A stretch of DNA of 64,000 nt from Fusarium oxysporum f. sp. lycopersici 4287 (GCF_000149955.1 NC_030998.1:446699-510698), one strand, 5' to 3'; positions 42,546 through 55,974 are shown, counted from the first letter of the stretch. Notes: generated by a model not told the origin, from the letters alone. Program-made: numbers and translations.

Positions 42546-44891
42546 ATTCTTTGTTTATATTTTGCAGTACAATATTCCAGATAAGGTTTTGGGAATCAGG
42601 AGCCAACACCAATTTGAGAACGCGCTAATTGATCAAGAGTTCGGCCAAAATCTATTAGACCCTGCAGAAAAATCAAGACATTCATATACAATAAGATATT
42701 CAGATCACCTTTGTCCGACTTCCCCTTCTCTCTAAGAATCTTAGGTTGCTATCTGATGTGATGAAGTACTCGTTTGATATAGTGATAATTGATTACCCTG
42801 AAGCTTTTGATGGATCTAGAAAATTATAAAAAGGGGGGGAGAAACCCACAGCAGTGGATACGCCCCTAGATGCCTTTCTGTACTAAGTCGCGAGCTTCGG
42901 CCATCTTTTCTGGAGTTTCTTTTCTCCCACTACTGATTTAGTTGAAAATCACGGAAGGTTCCGTATTCATGGACCCTCTTTCCTTTCTGGAGAGACCAAC
43001 AAGCTCAACCCGGCTTCTGGCCCGTGCATAATCGCGAAGTTTTCGTCTCTCAAGTCATAAGCTAAAGCAGGCTGTTACCTCGAATGCGCCATGATATGAG
43101 GTTCGACTTGTGTTCATCTGGAAATGGATGGGCGATAGATTCAGGGCTCGTGCTATTCCTTCGGGCGCTGAGTGCTAACACGAAGACAGGAAATTTAAGC
43201 ATAGGGATTGGGTTCACGAGAAGCTTAAAATCTTAACAGGAAAGCTCATCGTGAAGATTTAATCTCAATGATACTTTGTCAATCTATTCAAGATGAAAAA
43301 TGGGGTCTTTTACAACGATGCCCTGAAAACTCTACGCCTGTCAATGCGACATAACGAAGAATTGCTTTCATCCCCTATTCTTTCCGTCATTTTACATAAA
43401 TATTAGCTACAGAGACGAGTCCAGACGGATCTTGACTAATGGTGTTTTTAGCCTCATTCTTCACGTACAATATTGACTCAGTAGCGTCGGCCCGCTGCGC
43501 TCGAGTCATAGGTAGTGTGGGATAGTGGGATATCCAGAATCGCTAGCATCAATCAACGTTCAGCTACCCTATCAACCTTCATTTCTTCAAGCCACTCGGC
43601 AGTTACAGTGACATGTGAGAATGTCTGTGGCGTCGGTGCTGTATTCCCAACATCCGCGAAGCTCCGATTTGTGGCTTGCGTCTTTTCGCCTATCACGCGG
43701 GCAACTCATAAACGAAAAAGCCACGGGAGGGGGAAAGAAGGTTATCATCAGGCATTCTTCCCCGGGTCTCGAATTGATTCTACCCCAGGAACAGAAGAAT
43801 GCAACGGTTACAACGGTGTGCTAGAGCAGATGAAATGCTGCGACGGAGATGGTGCGAGGAGGGAAGTGATATTTAATGCGAATTAAAGTTAAGGGATTCT
43901 TTATCTCTCATACGTGCTGATGCATGAGCAAGACGCCTTGTCCTTGAGCGGACGGCAACTCGGCTGCGCACCCACATTCCGTGGGCACTGATCACATTGG
44001 GAGACGGATCACTCGGTTAACTAGTCCCCCTCAGTCATTCTAGATCTTTGCCTCTGGCGTTTTGTCTCCTATCACCAGCCCTGCTAATTGAACACATGGC
44101 ATGATGCAATCAGGGATTATGTGCATTAGCCCAGCCAGAAAATATCTTCCGAATGAACAGTCAGGAGAGACGATCAACAGAGTTTGTCCAGCTCATTCCA
44201 GGGAAACAGGGGTTCACATCCTGATACGAAATACCGTAAAGGAGGGCTGAAAATAAACCGCCCTAACGATTTACCCCGGCTTTTCAACCTTACCCCTTAC
44301 CGGCAAGGAAAGCGAAAAATGCCTAGACCAGATGCCGAAGTCAAAACTTTAAATGCGTGCACATCTTTCCCCCTCATTTCTCCCCGTGAGAACCACGAGT
44401 CAAGACCGTACAAAACAGGATTAGTTCTGCGCTGCTTGTTTGACCAAGCTCGTTAGTTCGAAACCGATGTACCCAACCGTTGACGCCTCCCCATGGGTTG
44501 ACTGCCACTTGCGGAGAACCCGTCACTCACTTGGCAGGATAGCCTGAGTACTGGTGTCGTCTCGCAGACCAACGAGCCAATCTCTTACCGCGGAGCGCAC
44601 TGTATCCGACGCCATGGAATCAAGGGTATCCCTCTCTAATTTACAATGGTCAAAAACTAATCGACCTCTTGCCTTTATCGAAGGGGGTTATCGGGAACTT
44701 ATGATATGACAGCGGTGCAGCTGAGATCCAACTAACTGGAAGGGAGGGTGATCATCGAGGCCAAGATCTTCATTTAACGCCATCAATGTCACATTGCTTT
44801 TTCCTTCTCTTTTTCCTTCTATTTTCTCCGACTTTCATTACTCGTTTTTCTTACCATCCATACCACCCTTTCGACGTTACTTTGATCGACA
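42546..44891. other. Long intergenic region, no gene supported
   Basis: About 2.3 kb. Open frames at 43515-43886 and 44184-44456 show no recognisable domain, signal or splice pattern. The last 100 bp before 44892 are a strong pyrimidine tract (TTCCTTCTCTTTTTCC and similar), typical of the leader of a well-expressed fungal gene. Confidence 0.45.
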
Positions 44892-46041
44892 ATGGCGGAT
44901 GCAGCGGTGCCGGTGTTTTTCGAGCTCAGCTGGTCTATTTTGATGACCATCTGCATGGGAAATGTCCTGCTGGGATGTCTCGTCTGCGGTATCACCAACT
45001 GGACGCTCCTTGCCGCTGTGCCCATGTTGTCGTCAGCGGCGGGAGCTGTCGCCAATGGATTGTGCTACTATGTGTATTACCAGAAGCATCCTGCTATGAT
45101 GCTTGCGATCGCTTCGGTGTTTGCTGATATTTTCTGGCTGGTATGATTGATGCGTTACTCAATTGGAGGTGCCGAGCTGACGGTCACTAGCTGCAAGAAG
45201 CCGGTCTTCTTTTCTACAGTTACATCATCCTGAAACGAGTCCTTCGAGGAACGCGATGGAGGGTCTTCATGTCGCTTTTCTGGTCAGGCATCGCCGGCAT
45301 TTGTGTCGTTCGCGTCGTCATCATCACCTTCCGAGTCCGATCAATCCTCGCCGGCAATGAGGATCTCTTGGCTACCATTAACCATATCCACATCGCCTAC
45401 TTCGGTCTCATCGCGTCGCTCGAATGTCTCAGCGCATACTTCCTCATCGTCCTTTTCACATCGGCCAAGACTTCATCTGCCGAGATTGCGCGCAATGGTG
45501 GTCTTTTCCAATACTTGGCTCGAAGCACAGAAATGAGAGTCGCTCTTCTGGCTCTGCAGGGCACACTTCGCGCAGTGACGCATTCCTTCAAGACGGCTGG
45601 TCAGACGGCGGAGAACATTGCTACCCAGCTGGACCGATTCTTCTACGCCGTCTTCTGTCTGTACTCCATGGTGTTATAGTAAGTCCTCCTGCATTTATCT
45701 ATTTTGTTAGCCATTGACCTAACTTCTGCAGCATCGATCTTCTCTCTTCCAAACTCAAGTTCAACGGTACCCAGGATTACCCCTCCTCTCGCGATCGCTA
45801 TGTCCATCAGAGCAGCCAACCTGGTCGCTTCACCTCAACCCAGAAGGATGACTTTGCCCAAAATAGAACAGAGCATGTCGTCGGTGTTGATGGCGGCACA
45901 CGCACTCACAAGACACGAAATGATTCTACAGATCATATCATTGAGGGCGGTTCCTCACAAGGCGATGGGTCAATTAACCTGGAGGACATGGACCTCAAGG
46001 GTAATGTTATCAAGAAGACAGTCGAGTTCAGAGTTGTGTAG
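44892..46041 (+). CDS. Multi-pass integral membrane protein of unknown function
   Basis: Exons 44892-45140, 45191-45678 and 45732-46041; introns of 50 and 53 bp; 348 aa. Up to seven hydrophobic segments occupy residues about 8-240 (for example FFELSWSILMTICMGNVLLG, LLAAVPMLSSAAGAVANGL, YFGLIASLECLSAYFLIVLF). A hydrophilic, Ser/Asp-rich tail of about 100 aa follows (KFNGTQDYPSSRDRYVHQ). This is the layout of fungal PTH11/rhodopsin-like or related 7-TM families, but no CFEM domain or clear signature is present, so only a membrane protein is claimed. Its CT-rich leader suggests robust expression. Confidence 0.82.
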
Positions 46042-48292
46042 ATTATTTCTCATTTTCGTTGGGCGTGTTGAAGATACCAGATGTAATGTTTAGTTCATTT
46101 TCAATCTCACTTTGTAGTAGTTAGATAGCGTATCCCAAGATTAATGATTGTTGATGACAAGAAGGATTTACCCCACAAAGTGATCGGCTCGGTTCGTGAG
46201 ATCGGTTGATATCTTCCGAACCGAATGATAACTGACATGACAGTTCAGAGTCAGAAACACGATGATCCGGCAGAATGGTGCAAGACCCCTTATTCGTATC
46301 CACTGATCAGCACGCCCGTCTCGTGGCATCTTAGGGCCAAGCCATTTCCCTATTCGGGTTTTGGCAGAAGCTGAAAAGCCGGAGATTGTAGAGATCGTCA
46401 GCACTGCAGATCTAGAGAGCCTCGCCTGAGCTGTGATTTTGAAGGGTAATGGCCCAGCTGAGAGTATGCTGACAAGATAAATATGGCATCGATTTAAAAG
46501 CTGTGACTGGACCTGGCGCATTGGAAGACAGCAACGGCGGTCCATGGATTATTACGTATATAGTCTAAGCTATTCATCGATACTTAGCATATTTACATAT
46601 GGCCCTAAAAGACTGCAATTATCTGACAAAAGCCTTAATATCAGACTTTTGAACTATACTTTCCTCGAACTCGTCTGCAAAGTTCCCCTCCTCCTGTCTT
46701 GACATGCCACTGGCCATCAGGGCAGGCAACCACTACCGTACTTCTTGACAGCCTAACCCGCCTCATTTGATGCACTAATTCCTTCCTCGCATTGTCTAAA
46801 TACGCGCTTTTGAGCTTATACGACATCACACTAGCCGCCGGGGCAACGCCATCCATATCATACTTGATTGTATCGTCATAAATCTGCTTCACCGTCTACC
46901 AAGCCCAATTTCGAGGACTACCACTCCTAACCAGTGTATGTATTGGGTTTTGCTGAAGCTTGCGTTTGGCAGGCCTTGACGATCTGAATGGTGGTAGACT
47001 TCATCCTCTGTATCGATGGCGTGAGGGGCAAGACGTGCGATATCTGCAATGGGACTTGAGAACTCAAAGTCTTTCAGGTTAGGGTCCTCAAAGTCACATC
47101 CTTTGACATTTTAGTGAAGGGAGGCTTTTACAGCATGACCTTCAATGTTCCTGTAAAGCCATCCGCCTGAAGGCTCCGATTGCGCGAGCAAGTGTCTCGC
47201 TGTGTGGAAGCGCTACTTGAGTTACGCTTTGAAACATGATCTCTCTTCAATTGACAAGATGTAATCGTTGAGGCTTCCTAGCTTGTGTGGAGCAGCTGGT
47301 CTAACATAGAGCCCTTTTATCGATCGAGTGACGTTAGCGATGCCATTGCCCCCCCTCAGTCATGATGTTTGCTTCCAAGGGAGGTCTTTCATATGCCCCA
47401 GGAGTTTCGGGTGTCGATTTTTTCTTCTGTACGATGCCTTCATAATATGAGGCTCTATACATCTCGATTAGAGCTCAACTATCGTTGCCAAGTTTGCTAT
47501 CTACCTTTCATCCGTTCGGCGTCCTTAGACATAGTATCAGGATTGGCGGTGATGGTGTTACTAAATAAGGGGTTTTTAGAGGTTCTGTGTCATCCGCACC
47601 GCTATGGTAATGAATTCCAAAGGAGTTCCTGAGTTGATCAAATTTGAACTGTGAAAGTAAAAACAAAAACTGCTCTTGTTACTAAACCTTTCCAAAAACG
47701 TTGCGTCCAGCGTCAAGGCATTAACATCAGCAATTAATTTAGGTATCGCTTATCAAGTATGTCGGGAACAGCTTCTAGTAGTGTGATATTGACATTGTAA
47801 CCGCCGTTGCCCCGAAAAGGGCTTACAGCGGCTTTAAGATAGTAGATTCATACCGTAAAAGCACTGTTATTTGTGTTCTCCAGGGTAACTTTGGATGCTA
47901 CGGATTGTGCTTATACCCCATGCCGCTTAGTAATAGTTGTCTGAACCAAACCTCCGAGCCAGATTCGAAGCCACTCATCAAACTAGACCAATTTGAGAAA
48001 TCGCCTTGGGGCCACCTCATAAAGCAGGCCATCGGAAGACTTCCGATTTCCGAATTACTCATCTGGAGTCGAATGCGCTAAATTCCGGGGTAACAGGTGG
48101 ATCCTGCAGGTGATCTGATCTGGTAGTATGGGGTAAAGAGATCGAATAGAGTCCAGCCCTTTTTTCCCCAAACTTCGACGTCTTCGACGCGACTATTTTT
48201 CATGCTTCACACCTGAGCGCCTTTTTTTTTTATCGCCGTACAAGTAGACATTGAACAACGCCATATCATACAGCTTGAGAGGCAGCATAATC
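46042..48292. other. Intergenic region with a gene relic
   Basis: About 2.2 kb. It contains protein-like pieces on the minus strand at 46641-47112 (listed separately). From 47340 to 48290 nothing coding is supported; a pyrimidine/T-rich stretch at 48150-48235 precedes the next gene. Confidence 0.45.
46641..47112 (-). pseudogene. Relic of a kinase-like/DUF7580-type gene
   Basis: Two frames on the minus strand read as one protein C-terminus. About 47112-46895 gives GCDFEDPNLKDFEFSSPIAD, RLAPHAIDTEDEVYHHSD and SKTQYIHWLGVVVLEIGLG. About 46905-46641 gives KQIYDDTIKYDMDGVAP, YLDNARKELVHQMRRV and VVACPDGQWH. The LGVVVLEIGLG helix and the following region look like the last lobe of fungal kinase-like (DUF7580, HeLo-associated) proteins. 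The frame change near 46900 and stops upstream indicate decay. Identification is tentative. Confidence 0.42.
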
Positions 48293-51197
48293 ATGAGCCC
48301 GCCTAGCACTCAGCCAGAATTCTCATGCGAGACGTGCAGTCTCCCATTTCAGCGCAAGGAGCATTACCAGAGACACCTACGCACTCATACAAAAGAGAAG
48401 CCGTTCACATGCTCCGAATGTGGACAAAGCTTTGGTCGCGTGTAAGTAAGCCCTGCCGACTTGGTTGCGACCTACCTACCTATGCCGCCTGGGAGCTGCA
48501 CCAATGCTGACCGCTGTAGCGACTCTCTTGCTCGTCATCATACAACCCTACATCTGAGTACGGACCGTCAAGACAGCCGTGATCGCCCAAATGATCGCCG
48601 TCGAGTATCGCAAGCTTGCAAGCCGTGCAGCACATCAAAGGTTAGATGCGATGGCGAGCACCCATGTCAAAGATGTCGGCAACAAGACAATGATTGCTAC
48701 TACGAGCCTCATGCGAAGCGAAAAATGTCAGAGGCTAGTTCTGACAGGCCAATCAGCAAGCGGAACCGAGAAAAAGCCCCGGTCAATGTTGAGGCCATGG
48801 AAAGCATCAATGTCAACGTGAATAGCAGGAACTCGCCGCTCTCACCGCCCGCGACCGTTCAGGATAACGGCTCTAACAAGACCAGCTATGCTGAAAACTA
48901 CATGTCGCCGGCTCATGATCCATTCATCGAGCTATCCAAGCCCGACGACCTCAATGCCAATATTCAAGCAATCGATCCCCAGCTTGATGCACAGCATAGC
49001 TCATCTATCGGATATCAAAGCCATCAGCACGGCCCCAGTGACATCCTCTTTGATACTGACGACATATTGGCAAAATTCAACTCTGCAAATACAATTCCGG
49101 CACCATTACCCTCTTTGTTATTCAGTGATGCCTTCGACACTAACGGATGGCTCAACTACGGCGCCGATCAATCATTTGCGCCCCTCTTTCTCCAGAACGA
49201 TGCATCTCTCGACGCCATCAACGAACTCTGGTTCGACCACGCAGGGTTCAAAGCACCTCAGCAACCTATCGTCTCACAGCTTACACCAGCCTCTTCGATG
49301 GTCGATCAATCAGCCGTGGCAGAGTTATACAGCCGCAGCCACTCCCCAGCTATTGATAGGGATGCGGTTGAGCCTAGAGAATATGTTGCCGTCTCAATCG
49401 AGTTAGACGCTCAGCTTAACTTCCCTGACCTCTCACACCTGACGGCCGAAGACGTTGATCATGAGAATTTGGCACATGTAGATGATATCCCCGAGGAAGT
49501 GTCCAAGAATGTAGCCGACGCAGCAGCAGAGATACAGAACGGCGGTAACTTCCCGCATTTTAGGAATCTGGCTATTCCGCCAACGCCAGTGCTAAATGCT
49601 TGGGTCCAGCTGTACTTTGAGTACTTCCACCCAGTTATGCCTATTCTGCACAAGTCGACCTTCTCCTCGTCTAAACGTCATTGGCTTCTTATCTTTACAG
49701 TGGCCGCAATCGGTGCGCACTTTTCAAGCATCAAAGATGCCCAGGCATGCTCGAGGGCAATGCATGAGACTATTCGACGACAATGCTCAACCATGGTAAG
49801 TTCTAGATGACGCAGAATGAAGGACCCGAGGCTCATTGAAAAAACAGTGTGAACGTCAAAACTCCAACGGAAGAGAGCTTTGGATGTCGCAGACTATTCT
49901 CCTGAACCACATTGGCCTGCTCTATGGCGGTGAGCGGAGGTCTCTCGAAATTGGCGAATTCCTGCAAGCATTGCCCGTAACACTCGGAAGACGAAAAAGG
50001 CTTTTTACAAACATGTTTCCCGTAGACAAGTTTGCTCAGCTGCAGTTACCGCATGCTCAGAAATGGCAAATCTGGCTGTTAGACGAAGAGCGGCGACGGG
50101 CAGGCTTTGCTATCTGGGTGAGTCTAATGAACGAGATATCTCGCTAGTCCATACTGAGTCTTGAACCATCTAGCTCTTGGATTCTGCATTCAGCGCGCAC
50201 TTTGACCTGACGAGTCTTATGAGGCTGTCCGAACTGCAGATATCCCTGCCTCAGCCGGATGATCGTTGGGGTGCATCAACGGCCCAGTGCTGGGCCAACT
50301 TTCCTGCAGTTGGTAAGCTGAAACCTATCATAATCTTTCTCCGAGTTACTGACATAAGGAGAAAACTCTGGCTCTGGTGGACTTCCGACGATGGAGCGTG
50401 TCATCTCCGAAGATAGCTGGCGATTCGTATGGTCCAAAACCAACACCTTAGGCAAGCAGGTTATGCTGCAGCATCTCACCAACGTCATCAAGGATAAAAG
50501 TGCAGACCAGCCTGGCACCCCGGGCTTCTCATACCACGACAAATTACTAGCCTCGAATGTCTTGACTGATTTTCTGAATCTGATCGAGACCGACCAGATG
50601 GAGCAATCAATTGATGAAGCCAAGGCATCGACAACACACAAGATCATGGCGCTAACGGCTTTGATGACACACAATACTCCGGTCCAGAGCCTCCTTCCAA
50701 CGACTATTCGATGCATATACGGCAAACTCGACAATAAAGACTGGGCGGCGATCAGCGATCGCTGGAGAGGAGCGTCCGGGCAAGGAAGGCTTGGATGCTT
50801 CTACGCATCGCGCATCCTCCACGTAGTACGGTCAAGCCGGTCATCGCACTTTGGTACACCAGTCTCGCTTCTCCAGGCTGTGTTGGTTCTGTGGCTTTAC
50901 TCAGCGCTTGCTGAACGTTACCGTGATGGGTTTTTGTTCTCGCGCACGGCTCCAGCTGTGGTGCTTGGCCCGAAGCCCCTGGACCAGATGGAGACTAACT
51001 CTTGGATCGAGATGGGGTGGAGCCGAGTCAAGTTACCGGGAATCGGCAATCTGCTTTGTGCAGAGGGAAGAACTAAGCTGTTGGACGATGCGGTGGTGCT
51101 TATGAGATCGCTAAAAGGTTGGGGGATTAGTAATGCATATGCTCAGATCTTGCTGCGGCTGCGAGCGAGTGAGACGGCTAGTATGGCCCATGGATGA
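48293..51197 (+). CDS. Hybrid C2H2 plus Zn2Cys6 transcription factor
   Basis: Five exons: 48293-48441, 48520-49795, 49848-50117, 50174-50312 and 50359-51197; introns of 78, 52, 56 and 46 bp; 890 aa. Two C2H2 fingers near the N-terminus (SCETCSLPFQRKEHYQRHLR and TCSECGQSFGRVDSLARHH, the latter split by intron 1) are followed by a Zn2Cys6 cluster (ACKPCSTSKVRCDGEHP, CQRCRQQDNDC). A long acidic, disordered middle and a fungal_trans-type region (WVQLYFEYFHPVMPILHKST, LLDEERRRAGFAIW) complete it. This double DNA-binding layout is known in fungal secondary-metabolite and stress regulators. It is the first gene of the probable cluster to its right and the best candidate for its regulator. Confidence 0.92.
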
Positions 51198-51749
51198 TTT
51201 CAGGGTGGCTTGAAAAGCTCACAAGCTACAAGCCTTATTGTGAGCATTTACGGAGGGGCTTATATATATTCTACATGGCTACAGTAAATTCTACTCATCT
51301 GTAGCTTAGAAAACCTATTATGCGACTTGATCATCATTCTAATAACGCCATGTAGCTTGCAACGTGCCATTGGATAGTGTCAGGGCCGTCGTGGCTGTTT
51401 CACGGGTGTCCATACTGCTGCACGCTCTGGTGATCCATTATCTGCATCCCTATCAAGTGAGCTATCCTTGCAGTCACTAGAGAGAACAAGAATGTCCATT
51501 TAAAAGACAAGTTGTCAGTTGAACAGCTGTCTCATGACATGCCTGTCTTCCCGGCTCCGTCGGCTCCACAATCGATTGAACTCGTTCCATTTCCGTAATT
51601 CCGACGGACTTGATGGGATCTACCTTGACATTTAATAGCTCATCGACATATTAAACCTTAATATTTGCTTAAATGAGTTGATCGCCGACCCGATCGTGAC
51701 TCTCATTCGCAAACCTACCTCTTGCACCGCTTGACCAATCTTGACCAAT
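51198..51749. other. Promoter of the glutathione S-transferase gene
   Basis: About 550 bp between two genes in the same direction. Nothing recognisable besides AT-rich sequence. Confidence 0.4.
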
Positions 51750-52573
51750 ATGGCGCCTACCGTTCTTGGAATCGTTGCATCGACTCGCACTCAAAGAGTC
51801 CTACTCACATTGGAAGAACTAGGCATTGAGTATGACTTCAAAGTCGTAGATCTCTCAAAGGGACAACACCACGTGAGTCAGAGCACGAGCAGCATTGAGG
51901 CTAGCAGCTTACACATACACAGGATCCTGAATATGTCAGAGATCATCATCCCTTCGCCAAGGTTCCAGTGTTCCAAGACGATGGAGTCGAGATTTTCGAG
52001 TCTAGAGCCATTGCTCGATACCTCGCCGTGAAGCACAAGTCGCACCTTGCTCCGCCTAGCGATGGTCCGGAAGCTTTGGCAGTATTCGAGCAAGCTGCTA
52101 GTGTGGAATATGCCTATTTTGAGCCGGCTGTCTCTGCTCTAGGATTCGAGCTAATTTTTAAGAAGTAAGATATTCAAAACATATTCGAAGTCTTCTGAAC
52201 GGGGAACATTCTGATTGACCTATGGCTAACTAGGCTGTTTAAACTCGGAGACACCGATCAAGCGATAGTTGACCAACAGAAGACCGTGCTCAACACGACG
52301 CTGAACTACTATGAAAAGACACTCGAGGCTCAAGAGTATCTGACCGGAAAGGTTCGTGATTTGCAAAGCACGCGTAACACCCGTCAATTATTGACCCATT
52401 GATAGGACTACAGCCTCGTTGACCTCTTTCATGTCCCCTGGTTAGGATTTATTAGGAACCGATTGCAACTTGGAGAGTTGATCGACTCTAGGAAGAACGT
52501 GGCGGCATGGGCTGAGCGCATTAGCCAGCGTGACGCATCAAAGGCGGTTTCGGCCAAGGCAGCCCAGCATTAG
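51750..52573 (+). CDS. Glutathione S-transferase (phi/EF1B-gamma-like)
   Basis: Exons 51750-51872, 51923-52164, 52234-52351 and 52406-52573; introns of 50, 69 and 54 bp (the last with a GTTCGT donor); 216 aa, normal for a GST. The N-terminal thioredoxin-like domain has STRTQRVLLTLEELGIEYDF, the cis-Pro motif FAKVPVFQDDG and the gamma-Glu-binding IFESRAIARYLA. The C-terminal helical domain has LTGKDYSLVDLFHVPWLGF, matching the folding N-capping box with Asp. It conjugates or isomerises electrophiles with glutathione. At the edge of the enzyme cluster, a role in handling reactive quinones or epoxides is inferred. Confidence 0.92.
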
Positions 52574-53039
52574 TTAACTTTAGAAGGTTTTCATGTGAGA
52601 ATACAATAGACAAGACAGATTACAGTGTGCAGAAATTTGAGATGATCATGCCGATGCGGTCGTGAAGATAAAAGCCTGAAGGCATTAGGTTAAAGAGCAG
52701 GCCTATAGTCTGCCCTACGTTAAATATGTAGCTGATTGCTGCCAATAAGGTTAAACCTTAGGTGGCTAACACATATGATAGGGTGTCCTGCGTCAAGAAA
52801 GTCTGCTCATGGCATGAGACTATAGAGTGCAATATAATGCTAGTCTTTTGAAGTTCTTTATTACTGCCAGCCTCCTAAATAATCATACGAAACAATGGAT
52901 TGTGGTATGTAAAGGAAATGGATTCAAGGCTGGATCACTATCGCTCTCAAATCTAATTTCTATTCACCCTCGCTTGCCTGCAAACGATACGCTAGCAGGG
53001 CCACCACACCAGAGCCTCAGAGTCCAACGCAACCCTTGC
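52574..53039. other. Convergent intergenic region
   Basis: About 465 bp between the GST stop and the stop of the Dabb gene. No gene is supported. Confidence 0.45.
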
Positions 53040-53514
53040 TCAATCATTCCTCGGCAGGTCAATAATCTGAACTTTCTCTACCAAAGGGCCCAGCTCTGCC
53101 ACGACAGTGAGGTGGACTGGATCTTTGAGGGCGTAGTAGTCCCTGTCTTCAGGGCTGTCGAATTGGATGACGAATGCATGAGTGATACCTTGCTATTGTT
53201 ACTATCAGCGATCTTGGTCGCGGTTGGACATGGTCAGCAGAAGAGGGGAGACACCACCGATCGAGAGTAATATGAACTGTCTTACCTGTAGGCCTTCTGG
53301 CGCGCTATCAGCGCCACCTTGGATGGATTGAATGTAAGGCTGTTTGGACTCAGGGTGCAAGCACTTTTCCCTCATCTCTTGGATCTTGGCGGACACCTAA
53401 AGATAAGGTCAATAGTTGCCCTGAAAGACGCGGGAATTGAAAAGTGACCTTCTCGATGGCATCGCTGCCGGTGTCCGGCTTGAACTGAAACTGGACGACA
53501 CGGTTGATACCCAT
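53040..53514 (-). CDS. Dabb (stress-responsive A/B barrel) domain protein
   Basis: Exons 53514-53449, 53396-53286 and 53192-53040; introns of 52 and 93 bp; 109 aa, the size of a single Dabb domain. It begins MGINRVVQFQFKPDT, the first strand of the ferredoxin-like barrel, and carries the signature GITHAFVIQFDSPEDRDYYA followed by DPVHLTVV. Dabb proteins are dimeric; relatives include olivetolic acid cyclase and other small polyketide cyclases, as well as plant stress proteins. In this setting an enzyme acting on an aromatic or polyketide intermediate is possible, but catalytic residues were not checked by structure. Confidence 0.9.
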
Positions 53515-54231
53515 TTTACAGGTGGCGATGTATAGCACGAAGGTACTTGTGAAAGGGATTGTGTGGGTGCCTTGATACAATGATTGCCAAGTAGGTTGGC
53601 GGTCAGTTCTGTTGTGAACTATTGAATTTAAGTAGCGCGTGAATGATGCTCGGAAAGATGGTTGAATTTCCGATTCCCCCTTTCCCCGCAAGTTGTTGTC
53701 GCTTTCAACGTGGAGCCGACAGATCGTGGGGAAATCGTTGTCCGCTAAAGTGTACCCCAGATTATCAACCCTACAGATGAAACCTTTTGATCTCGTGACC
53801 TCTAAGTATTGATGGCTGGAAAAGTTGCCAATTGTCTGGCGTTTCTATTATAAGCCTTGTGCTTCTAGAGATACTATAGATAATAAACATGTGGAAATTT
53901 GAGTGATTGTCGATTTTGAAATGGTAACAACCGATATCTATGTAATTTACATGCACTACAACGATTCAGGGAGTCTATAAACAGTTTCAAATGACCCAAG
54001 GTTGGTGTCTAACTTCCAAGCTTTATTGAGTCTAATTAGCATAGCCTTATATTGCACTCTTCCAACCAACTCGTTTAGCATGCCCCAAGCCGTAGTGGGG
54101 TATCCGAAGTGGTACCCGCGCGCCAGTCCTCTGCAATCACGAAACTATTTATGATAATACACCTCCCTTTATCCTGCTCAGCAATTCATCACGACAAGTT
54201 GTTCCGAGTCAATATCAGCAGTACACACAAA
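53515..54231. other. Divergent promoter of the Dabb and MFS genes
   Basis: About 717 bp between two genes on opposite strands, both within the probable cluster. No coding sequence seen. Confidence 0.45.
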
Positions 54232-55974
54232 ATGGATTCCGCAAGCACAGAAAAGGCAGAAGTGTCGAGAGTGGAGAATACTAGCCGAGCCCCAAGCACC
54301 CCAACAGGTCAAGAACTGCGAGACCATCCAAAGGTGAGCTGCCCCTTTTACTCCCTGTCCGACTACTAATAATCACCTACAGACATGGAATCGGAGCCTC
54401 AAGCTGATGGTCCTGGCCAACCTTTGCTTCATGGTGTTTTGCGGTAACTTCTATTCGGTACTTTCTCCTCGATTCGCCATTCCAGACAAGCTTGACTAAC
54501 CTTGGTGATTCAACAGGCCGGTATTTCTGCTGGGTTGACCCCTCTCGTATACGACTTTCACAGCAACTATGACAAGGCCGGTGATATCGTCGCGTACTCT
54601 GTGCTATGCATTGGCCTGGGCTCATTCATATGGATTCCGACCGCTGTGGTGATTGGGAAACGACCCGTCCTGCTAGCATCTCAGATAATGTTCATGGCTG
54701 GATGTATTTGGTGCTCGCAAGCAGAGTCAATGAACAGCCTTCTCGGGGCGCGAATCCTTGGTGCCTTCGGTGCTGGAGCAGTCCAAGCTGTTGGTCCTGC
54801 TGTCGTAGGAGGTAAGAAATCGCCCCCTTGATCTCAATGCCAGTCAACTTCTGACGCCTCTTATAACAGAAATATTCTTGGAGAAGAACTACTCTAAAGC
54901 AATGGGCTTGTACGCAGTGAGCCTCTGTATCGGAGCTCAGGGCGGACCTCTTATCGCAGGCCACCTGATCGAAGCCAAAGGATGGAGTTGGTTTTTTATC
55001 CTCCTCGCTATTCTTAGCGGTTTCAACTTTCTTACGCTGGCTTTCTTCTGCCCAGAGACTGCTTTCAATGTCGAGATTGAGGCGGGCGCTACTAGTGCTG
55101 ATGTCGACGCCGATATTCTTGACCAGACCACCGGGTTTGGTCGCACCCAGAGCTCGCTCACAACATGGAAACAGAACTCTTTTTATTTGAGACACCCGCA
55201 CGTGAGAGGTGGTGGCTTGAGGCAATGGTTTCTTTCGTTTTTGCTGCAGATCGAATTCATGTTCGATCCCATCGTGATTCTCTCTGCGGGTATGTGGGGA
55301 ATTGTGTTAGCTTGGTAAGTCTCACAGTCTCTTTGCAGCAAAATCCATTTCTAACTCTGTACAGGGTCGCAACTATCTCAGTCATCTCCAACCAACTGTT
55401 CGCGATGCCCCCCTTCCTCTGGGGTCCTGCTGAACTGGGCAATTGGGCATGCACGAGTCTAGTCGGTGTAGCCATTGCCTTTCCCATTGCTGGACCCTTG
55501 ACCGACACCGTCTCCTCGTTTATCGGCCGCCGAAAGGGCAGACATATGCCTGAATACCGACTCATCACTCTGGTGGTCCCATTCCTGTTCTCTTCATCAG
55601 GTTTGTTGCTGTTTGGCTATACATACACAAAGGGGTCTTATGTAGGGCCAGCAGTTGGTTACGCCATGCAAGCTGCTAGCCTTATGCTCATCCCCACCTC
55701 TGTTCTGTCCTACGGTATCGATAGCTACCCTTACGATGCGGCTGAGGTAACTGCTTTGATGAATGCCGTCACCCATATCATTCCTTTCGGGCTGACGAAG
55801 ACGGCTTCCAATTGGCTTGCCAGGGTCGGTGTGGAGAAGATGTTTCTGCAAATGGCGATCATTCAGTGGGCATTGCTAGCTGGCTTTACCATTGTGCTGC
55901 TGGTATTCGGACCGTGGATTCGTGTCAAGGCCGCTTATGTTCACCATCATTATGGCGCCAAGAGATTTCTGTAG
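54232..55974 (+). CDS. Major facilitator superfamily transporter
   Basis: Five exons: 54232-54333, 54383-54457, 54517-54811, 54870-55314 and 55365-55974; introns of 49, 59, 58 and 50 bp; 508 aa. After a hydrophilic start there are about 11-12 membrane segments. Typical drug:proton antiporter-like features: LLGARILGAFGAGAVQAVGP, YAVSLCIGAQGGPLIAGHL (motif C-like), and the long central loop with DILDQTTGFGRTQ. The second half has GVAIAFPIAGPLTDTVSSF and IGRRKGRHMPEYRL (motif A-like). In the cluster it may export a product or import the aromatic substrate. Substrate not readable. Confidence 0.92.

Noticed and set aside
43515..44456. Open frames in the 42.5-44.9 kb gap as small genes
   Set aside because: No conserved motifs, signal peptides or matching splice sites.
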